Assembly (NCBI RefSeq): GCF_002836255.1
Contig: NZ_PJAU01000033.1
Span: 372,001-436,000 of the forward strand
Direction of reading: 5' to 3'
Length of the DNA: 64,000 nucleotides
Origin: Colwellia sp. 75C3
Lineage (GTDB): Bacteria > Pseudomonadota > Gammaproteobacteria > Enterobacterales > Alteromonadaceae
Shown here: positions 43,786 through 51,656 of the stretch, piece after piece
Numbering within the stretch: the stretch's first letter is position 1
How the letters are laid out: each line of letters opens with the position of its first letter
Program-made: the position numbers and the translations under genes
The notes under the pieces: model-generated
Database searches by the model: none
Told to the model about the DNA's origin: nothing
Seen by the model: only the letters and a program-made list of their open reading frames with translations

Positions 43786-44280
43786 TTAAGCAGAAGGGCT
43801 TTGCCAATGACCTGACTTACCGCCTTCTTTGGTTAATACTTCAATGCCGTGGATCATCATGGCAGGATCTGCCGCTTTACACATATCAAATAAGGTTAAA
43901 CAAGCAATAGAAACCGCTGTTAATGCTTCCATTTCAACGCCTGTTTGTCCGGTTAAGCGACATAAGCTATTCACTTGCACTTGGCTGTTCTCTGTATCAA
44001 GGGTGAAATCGACAGCCACTTTACTGAGCATTAAAGGATGACATAAAGGAATTAAATCGCTGCATTTTTTCGCCGCTTGAATACCGGCAATACGGGCAAC
44101 CGCAAACACATCGCCTTTTTTATGTTTGCCAGTAGTGATTAGTTCAAAAGTCGCTCGATTCATTTTGATAAAACCTTGCGCTGTAGCGGTACGTGATGTC
44201 ATGGCCTTTTCGGTGACATCGACCATATTCGCTTCACCTTGCTGGTTTAGGTGGCTTAGTTCTGGTGTATTAGTTGTCAT
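43786..44280 (-). CDS. moaC: Cyclic pyranopterin monophosphate synthase MoaC
   Basis: A 164-residue enzyme of the first molybdopterin step, converting the MoaA product. [52 protein letters not shown] (catalytic Glu, Asp) and the late Lys/GGKSG are conserved. One base overlap with moaB. Confidence 0.97.
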   Translation of the reverse strand: MTTNTPELSHLNQQGEANMVDVTEKAMTSRTATAQGFIKMNRATFELITTGKHKKGDVFAVARIAGIQAAKKCSDLIPLCHPLMLSKVAVDFTLDTENSQVQVNSLCRLTGQTGVEMEALTAVSIACLTLFDMCKAADPAMMIHGIEVLTKEGGKSGHWQSPSA

Positions 44281-44822
44281 TAGCCACGAGTCTCACATTG
44301 CTCTGCACTGATATTTAAGTGTGGTACAAAGTTACAAGGACGATGACTGGCATCTAACTGCTCTTTAATCACTTTATCCCACGCTGTTTTACAAGCGTTG
44401 GTTGATCCAGGTACACACAGTACAACGGTTTTGTTAGCAATGCCGCCAAAAGCGCGAGATTGTATAGTAGAAGTGCCAATTTCCAATAATGATACATGAC
44501 GAAATATTTCGCCAAAACCTTCAACCGCTTTATCGAACAATGGTGTTAAGGCTTCAGGGGTATTATCACGTTCAGTAAAGCCAGTACCGCCAGTCGAAAT
44601 AATGGCATGAATGGCGTCATCTGCTATCCATTTTGATACTTGGGCACGTAGTTGATAGACATCATCAATAACAATCGCTTTATCGGCTAAGTTGTGGCCT
44701 GATTCGATTAAGCGTTCAACAAGTGCTTGACCAGAGGTGTCGTTTTCTTCGGTACGTGTATCCGATACCGTTAAAACGGCGATATTTAAGGGAACGAAAG
44801 TTTTGCCGCCATGTGCTGACAT
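44280..44822 (-). CDS. moaB: Molybdopterin adenylyltransferase-like protein MoaB
   Basis: A 180-residue protein of the MoaB/MogA/MoeA fold. [40 protein letters not shown] and [15 protein letters not shown] are typical of MoaB. No mogA is in the window, so it may adenylate molybdopterin. Confidence 0.94.
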   Translation of the reverse strand: MSAHGGKTFVPLNIAVLTVSDTRTEENDTSGQALVERLIESGHNLADKAIVIDDVYQLRAQVSKWIADDAIHAIISTGGTGFTERDNTPEALTPLFDKAVEGFGEIFRHVSLLEIGTSTIQSRAFGGIANKTVVLCVPGSTNACKTAWDKVIKEQLDASHRPCNFVPHLNISAEQCETRG

Positions 44823-44912
44823 AGGTTTATCCTTTACTAAATCTTTGATTTAAAAATATTGTGGTGTTTTTGCCATTGGTATTGATGTGTATTGCTACTT
44901 GATACCTTTGGC

Positions 44913-45593
44913 TTAAAACTGTTGTTGTGCTTTTTGCCATTGTTCAGGCGTATTGGTATTAAAAAGTAGCTGACTATTAAGACTTGAAATAGCCTGATGC
45001 GGAACTTTTTCTAACATACCCCTAACGGAAGGACCATTTTTAGCGTTATTTTTACTACCATAGCCACTATTCTCAGCTGTTTTTTCGCCTCGAAATGCCT
45101 GTGCTAAAAACATTGATAAGAATGCATTGTTGGGCAAGTACAAAGGAATATGGTGCATTTGCTTTTGACTGTCACTGAAAAAAGTCGCCTTCTGACTCAG
45201 CTCCCCTTTTAGTCGTAACTCAGCTAAAGCTGAGGCAGTCATTAAGGGTAAATCAACGGGTAATATTAATAAGGCTTTGGGTTGCAAGTGTTCAGGGCTA
45301 TTTGCAAGGTAATGCGCAAGCACACTATAAATGCCACCAACAGGTCCTGCTTGTGCCACACAGTCTGGAATTTGATGGTTATCACCGCTAATGACGATAT
45401 TTTTTATACCCGCATCAACCAACAGCTGTTTAGAAAAATCTAGCATGGAAACTTCAGATCTAACTGGTGAGTTTACAGGCCTATCTTGATGACTAAATTT
45501 TTGATGGATAAGCTGGGATTTATCTTGCCCCATGCGAGAAGATAAACCGCCAGCGAGCACTACACCTAGGCAATCAATTCTTTGAAAAGTCAT
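44913..45593 (-). CDS. mobA: Molybdenum cofactor guanylyltransferase MobA
   Basis: A 226-residue nucleotidyltransferase that forms Mo-bis-MGD. GVVLAGGLSSRMGQDKSQL, GPVGGIYSVL and LLILPVDLPLMT are conserved. A segment of about 25 residues (NAFLSMFLAQAFRGEKTAENSGYG region) carries an Asn/Gly/Lys-rich insert before the C-terminus. It starts 2 bp after moaA. Confidence 0.93.
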   Translation of the reverse strand: MTFQRIDCLGVVLAGGLSSRMGQDKSQLIHQKFSHQDRPVNSPVRSEVSMLDFSKQLLVDAGIKNIVISGDNHQIPDCVAQAGPVGGIYSVLAHYLANSPEHLQPKALLILPVDLPLMTASALAELRLKGELSQKATFFSDSQKQMHHIPLYLPNNAFLSMFLAQAFRGEKTAENSGYGSKNNAKNGPSVRGMLEKVPHQAISSLNSQLLFNTNTPEQWQKAQQQF

Positions 45594-45595
45594 GA

Positions 45596-46567
45596 TTAAC
45601 CTCCAAGCATGGCAAGGTGTTTAGTGGCACCTGTTAGTTTGTCATGCAAGTAGTGAGTCGCTTTTTTATCATCTAATAAGGTTAATATTTTTGCTTGTAA
45701 CGGCTTAATATCATCACTTTGTAATTCTTCTCGTAATGACAAACCTTCTTCACCAAATAAGCATAAATGCAACTTGCCACTTGAACTTATGCGTAAGCGG
45801 TTACAGCTATTACAAAAATCTTTAGAGTAAGGCATGATCAAGCCGACTTTACCTTGATAATCTGGATGGTAAAATTCTTGTGCAGGGCCAGCTGATTTAT
45901 TTTGAATAACGGGAAGCCAGCCATCGAGAATTAAGTTCTGCTTAATACGAGAGCCTTGTACATGCTGCGCATCAAAAAATTCTTGATTGTCACCAGTTTG
46001 CATCAACTCAATAAAGCGCAAAGTAATCGGGGTATCTTTTAGCCAATCAAGGTAGCTTTGAATCTCTCTACCGCTATGATCACGCATTAATACCGTATTA
46101 ACTTTAACCGACGCTCTGCCGTCAGCCAATGCCATATCAATACCTGTCAGGATAGTTTTGAGTTTATCGTGGCCGGTAATAGCGTGAAATTGGCGCGGGT
46201 CTAAGCTATCGATACTGATATTGATTGCATCAATGCCAGCATCTAACCATTGCGGTAGGTGCTCTGGTAATTTAAAACCATTACTGGTAATTGCTACTGT
46301 TTTGATGCCGGCTGTTTCTTTACAGATCCGAATTATTTCAGGTAAGTCTTTACGTAAGGCGGGCTCACCACCGGTAATTCGGATCTTTTCAGTTCCGAGC
46401 TCGGCGAAAGCTTTTGTTATACGTTTGATTTCACATAGTGATAAAAAATCACGCGGCTGATCGCACTGATAACCATCAGGTAAGCAGTAATTGCAACTAA
46501 AATTGCAAACGTCAGTAATAGAGAGACGCAGGTATGAGAACCTACGGCCAAAGTTGTCTGTTAGCAT
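45596..46567 (-). CDS. moaA: GTP 3',8-cyclase MoaA
   Basis: A 323-residue radical-SAM enzyme that starts molybdopterin synthesis from GTP. The N-terminal cluster is CNFSCNYC. The RITGGEPALRKD block binds SAM. The second cluster is CNSCNRLRISSSGKLHLCLF. The C-terminal GG (AMLGG) is functional in this family. First gene of the mo operon, behind the structured leader at 46568-46670. Confidence 0.97.
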   Translation of the reverse strand: MLTDNFGRRFSYLRLSITDVCNFSCNYCLPDGYQCDQPRDFLSLCEIKRITKAFAELGTEKIRITGGEPALRKDLPEIIRICKETAGIKTVAITSNGFKLPEHLPQWLDAGIDAINISIDSLDPRQFHAITGHDKLKTILTGIDMALADGRASVKVNTVLMRDHSGREIQSYLDWLKDTPITLRFIELMQTGDNQEFFDAQHVQGSRIKQNLILDGWLPVIQNKSAGPAQEFYHPDYQGKVGLIMPYSKDFCNSCNRLRISSSGKLHLCLFGEEGLSLREELQSDDIKPLQAKILTLLDDKKATHYLHDKLTGATKHLAMLGG

Positions 46568-46670
46568 GTCACCTTTCCAAATGTAGGGAGGCTAACGTGT
46601 TTCCTTGTTAACCCTGGCAACTAAAAACCATTATTATCATGGTTTTAGTTACGGCGTGTCACAACATGAT
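46568..46670 (-). promoter_or_regulatory. Probable Moco riboswitch in the moaA leader
   Basis: The leader contains a strong hairpin (AACTAAAACCAT with its complement around an AT loop, 46619-46650), a following GTTAGCCTCCC segment and a GGAAAGGTGAC ribosome site just before the moaA ATG. moaA leaders in gammaproteobacteria often hold the Moco RNA, which binds molybdenum cofactor and shuts translation. The family was not checked against its covariance model, so this is an inference from position, CCTCC/GGAAAGG pairing and structure. Confidence 0.5.
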
Positions 46671-46865
46671 TACTTAAAGTAAGTGGCTTGATTTAGCCAA
46701 AAAACAAAGCAAAGTTAGCTGAGATAGCTCGGTGTTATAAATAAAGTTCTGTTCAATAATTAGTATATACCTGCTCCCCTCCAAGATCCAATACTGCATC
46801 TTGAAGTGTAATGTGTATACGCAGTTATTATCGCGAGAGGGTAATGCTTTTTTCCAACCTCATTA

Positions 46866-46879
46866 TTGATCACAATCAA
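46866..46879. promoter_or_regulatory. FNR/CRP-family box between moaA and moeA
   Basis: TTGATCACAATCAA matches the FNR consensus TTGAT-N4-ATCAA exactly. It lies 176 bp before moeA and about 300 bp before moaA, so it may serve either divergent promoter. Molybdoenzymes are mostly anaerobic, which fits FNR control. Confidence 0.75.
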
Positions 46880-47054
46880 TAAAAAGACGGTTAAATGACT
46901 ATTAATTTTATCGGTACTTAAGCGATACTAGCGTTAACGAATTTATCAATGATCATTTGGTCAGTATGTCTCTAAACAAGCTTATAAATTGAGTTGTTTT
47001 AGAGCTAAAATTATCGTATCAAATAATTGTACTATGTATTTTAAGAGAGTTTTT

Positions 47055-48287
47055 ATGTCTGATTGTTGCTCAGCTCCAGGGCTTTTACCTTTTGAACAAG
47101 CCTTAGCGAATATGTTATCGCAAGTATCACCTATCACTGAAACGTTAACCTTGCCTATTGAGCAAGCGTTGCATTATGTCTTAGCGCAAGATATTGCTAG
47201 TCCATTAAATGTACCTCCTCATGATAACTCTGCGATGGATGGTTATGCTTTTGCTATTGAAAGTTTACGTGCCAGTAAAACGCTAACGCTTGTTGGCCGA
47301 TCTATGGCGGGAGCGCCTTTTCAAGGAATATGTCAGCCAGGTGAATGTATTCGAATTATGACCGGCGCTAAAATGCCTGATTGTTGTGACTCTGTGGAGA
47401 TGCAAGAAAATGCTAGCACTGATGGCGAACAAATCACCTTTTCACAAGAGAAGAGTTTTGGCTCTCATGTACGAAATGCCGGTGAAGATATTAAGATTCA
47501 TCAACAAGTGCTGCATTCTGGCCATAAATTAACGGCGGTTGATATTGGTGTACTCGCGTCTTTGGGCGTGGCTGAAATTATTGTTTATAGAAAACTGAAA
47601 GTCGCGTTAATTGCTACCGGTGATGAGCTTAAATTACCAGGTCAAGCGTTGCGAGTAGGTGATATCTACGAGTCTAACAGTTTTGTTTTAGCGGCCATGC
47701 TTGAAACCTTGCATGTTGATGTTATTGATTTTGGTATTATTAGCGACGACTTCGAAGCGATTAAAGCGGCTTTTGTTAGTGCTGATGAGCAGGCTGATGC
47801 GGTTATTTCTTCGGGTGGTGTATCAGTAGGAGATGCGGATTACACTAAAACTGTTTTAGATGAATTAGGCGAGATCGGCTTTTGGAAAATAGCGATGAAG
47901 CCAGGTAAGCCTTTTGCTTTTGGTAAACTGCCTAATAGTGTGTTTTTTGGTTTACCGGGCAACCCTGTTTCAGCGTTAGTCACTTTTCATCAATTAGCTC
48001 TGGTCGCGCTAACTAAAATGCAAAATGCGCAACCTTTAAAGCGTACCCATTTAACGGTGAAATGTAGTACTGAATTACGTAAATCTCCAGGTCGACTAGA
48101 TTTTCAACGCGGTGTACTCTCTGTTAACGACGAAGGTGAAAATGTAGTTAGCTCTACCGGCTCACAAGGCTCAGGTATTTTATCCAGCTTAGCGCGAGCT
48201 AACTGCTTTATTATTCTGCCAAGTGAGCAGGGTAAAGTAGCGGCAGAAGAGAAAGTTACCGTGCAACTGTTTGATGAATACCTTTAA
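47055..48287 (+). CDS. moeA: Molybdopterin molybdotransferase MoeA
   Basis: A 410-residue enzyme that inserts molybdate into adenylated molybdopterin. PPHDNSAMDGYAF, RIMTGAKMP, ALIATGDEL, SSGGVSVGDADY and FFGLPGNPVSALVTF are conserved in the usual order. The start 47055 has AAGAGAG five bases upstream; an in-frame ATG at 46989 lies in non-conserved sequence. Divergent from moaA. Confidence 0.96.
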   Translation: MSDCCSAPGLLPFEQALANMLSQVSPITETLTLPIEQALHYVLAQDIASPLNVPPHDNSAMDGYAFAIESLRASKTLTLVGRSMAGAPFQGICQPGECIRIMTGAKMPDCCDSVEMQENASTDGEQITFSQEKSFGSHVRNAGEDIKIHQQVLHSGHKLTAVDIGVLASLGVAEIIVYRKLKVALIATGDELKLPGQALRVGDIYESNSFVLAAMLETLHVDVIDFGIISDDFEAIKAAFVSADEQADAVISSGGVSVGDADYTKTVLDELGEIGFWKIAMKPGKPFAFGKLPNSVFFGLPGNPVSALVTFHQLALVALTKMQNAQPLKRTHLTVKCSTELRKSPGRLDFQRGVLSVNDEGENVVSSTGSQGSGILSSLARANCFIILPSEQGKVAAEEKVTVQLFDEYL

Positions 48288-48387
48288 CTCCTTATAAACA
48301 TTAAATAAGATTAAAGTGTACGTTTGATCTGTTTGGCATGTAGGTGTAGTATTGTTGTCTTAAAGTACAATAAAGTGGTAGAGCGTT

Positions 48388-48789
48388 ATGATTACACACC
48401 AACTCAGTTTTGCTAAAATTAATCTTTTAAATAATAATGTTGCAGAAGTCATTGTTAGTGAAAATGTAGAGATATCTTTAGAAATGTCTGAAGAGTATGA
48501 CGATTTTATGTCTAAAACATTTTCAAATGATTTTGCTATCTTGGTAAACAAAATCAATCAATATGATTTTTCATTTGAAGCGAAAATAAGCATGGCGTCA
48601 CATGAAAATTTAACGGCTATTGCTGTTATTACTTATGATGACGAAAGCAAAAAATCGGTAGACAAAGTTGCAGCGATACGTGAATTTGATGGTTGGAACT
48701 TGAAAGTATTTAATGGTTTAAATTTAGGCTGGCAGGATGGCTTGGATTGGTTACAGAGCGAATTGAATGCTAAAAAATTAGATAAGTAA
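48388..48789 (+). CDS. Conserved-looking small protein of unknown function
   Basis: 133 residues, acidic, alternating strands and helices: IVSENVEISLEMSEEYDDFM, DFAILVNKINQYDFSFEA, TAIAVITYDDESKKS and a C-terminal amphipathic helix. The size and strand-helix order resemble a STAS/SpoIIAA-like fold (an anti-sigma-antagonist-type or lipid-binding fold), but no diagnostic Ser motif was found. Own promoter region (100 bp after moeA) and a terminator shared with hemL. Function not predicted. Confidence 0.7.
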   Translation: MITHQLSFAKINLLNNNVAEVIVSENVEISLEMSEEYDDFMSKTFSNDFAILVNKINQYDFSFEAKISMASHENLTAIAVITYDDESKKSVDKVAAIREFDGWNLKVFNGLNLGWQDGLDWLQSELNAKKLDK

Positions 48790-48837
48790 TTTTGCCAAAT
48801 GACTAAAAATAAAATTTTAGTCTGATTGCAATTAAAC

Positions 48838-48875
48838 AAAAAACGCTGTCAGTATTACTACGGGCAGCGTTTTTT
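48838..48875. terminator. Bidirectional terminator between 48388 gene and hemL
   Basis: AAAAAACGCTG and CAGCGTTTTTT arms around a 16-base loop. The A run before and the T run after make it work on both strands; the two flanking genes converge on it. Confidence 0.9.
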
Positions 48876-48899
48876 ATTGATTAATTAATCGCTATTTTG

Positions 48900-50183
48900 T
48901 TATAACTGAGCGAAACACTTATCGGCAGCAACTAGCGTTTTTTCAATAATTTCATCGCTGTGCGCTGTTGATAAAAAGCCTGTTTCATAAGCTGATGGCG
49001 CTAAGTAAACACCTTCGGCTAACATCAAGTGGAAGAAGCGTTTAAACATTTCTCCATCACATTGAGTGGCTTGTTCATAAGTAGTGATAGTGTTTTTATC
49101 TTCAGTGAAGAAAAATCCAAACATTGCACCGACATAATTAACACTTAAGCTAATGCCATTTCGCTCAGCAGCGGCTTTTATGCCCATCGCTAGCTTCTCT
49201 GTAGAAGTAGTAAGCTGTTGATGTTTATTTCCTTGGGCTAACTCAGTCAGTGACGCTAAACCAGCCGCCATAGCAATTGGGTTACCAGATAAGGTACCTG
49301 CTTGATAAACTGGACCAACAGGAGCAATATAATCCATTATCTCTTGTTTGCCACCGAATGCGCCAACAGGCATACCACCACCAATAACTTTACCTAAGGT
49401 AGTTAAATCAGGCTTAATGTTATAAAGCGCTTGAGCACCACCTAATGCAACACGGAAACCAGTCATTACTTCATCAAAAATTAATACGCTGCTGTATTGA
49501 TCACAAACATCACGTAAACCTTGAAGAAATCCTTCAACAGGAGGAATGCAGTTCATGTTACCGGCAACAGGCTCAACAATAATACAGGCTATTTCGTCAG
49601 CATATTTAGCGAAAATTTCTTTTACTTCTTCAATATTGTTATAGCTAACTGTCAGAGTATGTTTAGCGAAATCTTCAGGAATACCTGGAGAGTTTGGAAC
49701 ACCCATAGTTAACGCGCCAGAGCCTGCTTTTACTAACAAAGCGTCGGCATGACCATGATAACAACCTTCAAATTTTAATATTTTATCGCGGCCAGTAAAA
49801 CCACGTGCTAAACGGATAGCGCTCATCGTGGCTTCTGTGCCAGAGCTAACCATGCGTAAAGATTCCATGGATGGTACTAATTCACGTACCTTTTCAGCCA
49901 TAGTAATTTCAAGCTCCGTTGGCGCACCAAAACTTAAACCGTTTTTAGCGGTAGTAATAACAGCTTCAAGAATAGCAGGATGATTATGACCTAAGATCAT
50001 CGGTCCCCATGAACCAACATAATCAATATATTCTTTATCATCGGCGTCATAGATATAAGCGCCTTGAGCACGTTTTATAAAACAAGGTGTGCCACCAACG
50101 CCGTTGAAAGCACGTACAGGAGAGTTAACGCCACCTGGGATAATCTTTTGAGCTTGTTCAAATAACTGTTCTGATTTATTCAT
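48900..50183 (-). CDS. hemL: Glutamate-1-semialdehyde 2,1-aminomutase HemL
   Basis: A 427-residue PLP enzyme of the C5 heme pathway, converting glutamate-1-semialdehyde to 5-aminolevulinate. [12 protein letters not shown] at the start, [39 protein letters not shown] and the PLP Lys in [18 protein letters not shown] are present. Monocistronic. Heme genes also occur nearby (hemJ at 54281). Confidence 0.97.
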   Translation of the reverse strand: MNKSEQLFEQAQKIIPGGVNSPVRAFNGVGGTPCFIKRAQGAYIYDADDKEYIDYVGSWGPMILGHNHPAILEAVITTAKNGLSFGAPTELEITMAEKVRELVPSMESLRMVSSGTEATMSAIRLARGFTGRDKILKFEGCYHGHADALLVKAGSGALTMGVPNSPGIPEDFAKHTLTVSYNNIEEVKEIFAKYADEIACIIVEPVAGNMNCIPPVEGFLQGLRDVCDQYSSVLIFDEVMTGFRVALGGAQALYNIKPDLTTLGKVIGGGMPVGAFGGKQEIMDYIAPVGPVYQAGTLSGNPIAMAAGLASLTELAQGNKHQQLTTSTEKLAMGIKAAAERNGISLSVNYVGAMFGFFFTEDKNTITTYEQATQCDGEMFKRFFHLMLAEGVYLAPSAYETGFLSTAHSDEIIEKTLVAADKCFAQL

Positions 50184-50262
50184 AATTGCTTCTTCTCAAA
50201 TCGTTACTAAGACCAATCGAACTAATAAAGTAATGCGTTTGGTCTTATAAGGAGTATTGCCA

Positions 50263-50499
50263 TTAGGCGTTTTTATTTGTGAACCAGTTTACTGGTTTTT
50301 CATATTGCGTTAATTGATCTTCAACACTTAACGTTAATACAAGGAATGAGCCCATGCGTAGGCTAACATTCACAAAGTTCGTTAAGCGTTTTTATTTGTA
50401 AACCAATTTACCGGTTTTTCATATTGCGTTAATTGATCTTCAACACCTAACGTTAATACAAGGAATGAGCCCATGCGTAGGTTAACTTCACAATGTTCG
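50263..50499 (-). repeat. Two extra tandem copies of the pyrB 3' end
   Basis: Two units of about 118-119 bp follow the pyrB stop (units at 50263 and 50382; the third match is pyrB itself at 50500). Each encodes LTQYEKPVNWF, then TNKNA and a stop, exactly as the pyrB tail. Their 5' part differs from pyrB: an ATGGGCTCATTCC type segment replaces ATGGCTTTGTTTGCC. The copies are in the minus-strand frame order and lie between hemL and pyrB. Confidence 0.92.
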
Positions 50500-51513
50500 T
50501 TAGGCGTTTTTATTTGTAAACCAATTTACCGGTTTTTCATATTGCGTTAATTGATCTTCAACACCTAGGGTTAAGGCAAACAAAGCCATACGTACTAAAA
50601 CACCATTTTGTGCTTGTCTAAAAATGGCGAGGTTATCTAAATCATTTAAATCGGTATCAAGTTCGTTAGCTTCTGGACGAGAGTCGCGTGGTAAAGGGTG
50701 CATAATTACCGTGTTTTCTCGGCAATACTTTTGGTAAACACTCTTGTTTAAACTGAAATGGCCACGATATAACTCTGCTTCATCTTTGCTGGCAAAACGC
50801 TCTTGTTGAATTCTTGTTTGATAGATCACATCAGCGGATAAGTTACCTGCCATCGTTTCGGTCACAATGACTTCATGGCCGGCATCACTTAATGTGGAGA
50901 TAACACTATCAGGCATTTGTAACGCTTTTGGCGCTACCATAGTAATTTTTACATTGTCATAGAGACTCAGTAATTTTGACAATGAATGGACTGTTCGGCC
51001 ATGTTTTAAGTCGCCCATCAAGACAATATTTAAGTCATCTAAGCCTTTATTAAAATGCATCATTTCAGACTGAATAGTAAATAGGTCAAGTAAAGCCTGA
51101 GTTGGGTGTTCATTCGCTCCATCGCCACCATTGATAACCGGCACAGAACTACCTTGTGCAAATTGTTCTACCGAATGCATTTGTGGATGACGCATGGCAA
51201 TAACATCTGAGTAGCCACTGATCACTTGAGCGGTATCAAATAAAGATTCACCTTTACTCAGCGAAGAGTTTTCCTGACCAACAGTTTCACGGACAAAGCC
51301 GCCCAGTAGATTAAAAGCTGTACCAAAACTAACACGGGTACGTGTACTCGGTTCAAAAAACAAGTTACTTAATATTGCACCATCGAGCACATGACAACGT
51401 TTTTGTCTTGACGCATAAGGCGCCATTTGCGCAGAAATTTGCAAAATTTTAGCGATAGCTTCACGGTCAAATTGTGAGACCGACAGAATATGGTTGCCTT
51501 GGAATTTCATCAT
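50500..51513 (-). CDS. pyrB: Aspartate carbamoyltransferase catalytic chain PyrB
   Basis: A 337-residue pyrimidine-pathway enzyme forming carbamoyl-aspartate. FFEPSTRTRVSFGTAF (carbamoyl-phosphate site), DGANEHPTQALLDLFTI, MGDLKHGRTVHSL, HPLPRDSRPEA. The last 30 residues (ALTLGVEDQLTQYEKPVNWF) extend beyond the usual 310-residue form and are the part repeated downstream. No pyrI gene follows in the window. A second in-frame ATG one codon later is possible. Confidence 0.95.
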   Translation of the reverse strand: MMKFQGNHILSVSQFDREAIAKILQISAQMAPYASRQKRCHVLDGAILSNLFFEPSTRTRVSFGTAFNLLGGFVRETVGQENSSLSKGESLFDTAQVISGYSDVIAMRHPQMHSVEQFAQGSSVPVINGGDGANEHPTQALLDLFTIQSEMMHFNKGLDDLNIVLMGDLKHGRTVHSLSKLLSLYDNVKITMVAPKALQMPDSVISTLSDAGHEVIVTETMAGNLSADVIYQTRIQQERFASKDEAELYRGHFSLNKSVYQKYCRENTVIMHPLPRDSRPEANELDTDLNDLDNLAIFRQAQNGVLVRMALFALTLGVEDQLTQYEKPVNWFTNKNA

Positions 51514-51614
51514 CTTGATTTGTTACATTGAAAGGGAGAAAATTTGCCAGAATATAGCATAAAACCGCTACTTTGTGAATGTTAAACAGGATATTAACAG
51601 TCAGTGAAAATAAA

Positions 51615-51638
51615 AAAAGGCAGATGTTACTGCCTTTT
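51615..51638 (-). terminator. Terminator of the trypsin-like protease gene
   Basis: AAAAGGCAG and CTGCCTTTT arms with a 6-base loop, 19 bp past the protease stop on the minus strand, followed by a T7 run in the sense of transcription. Confidence 0.9.
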
Positions 51639-51656
51639 ATAATTAGTTGCTAGTTG

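Noticed and set aside
46989-47054. Longer N-terminus for moeA
   Set aside because: The extra 22 residues are not conserved and a good ribosome site precedes ATG 47055.
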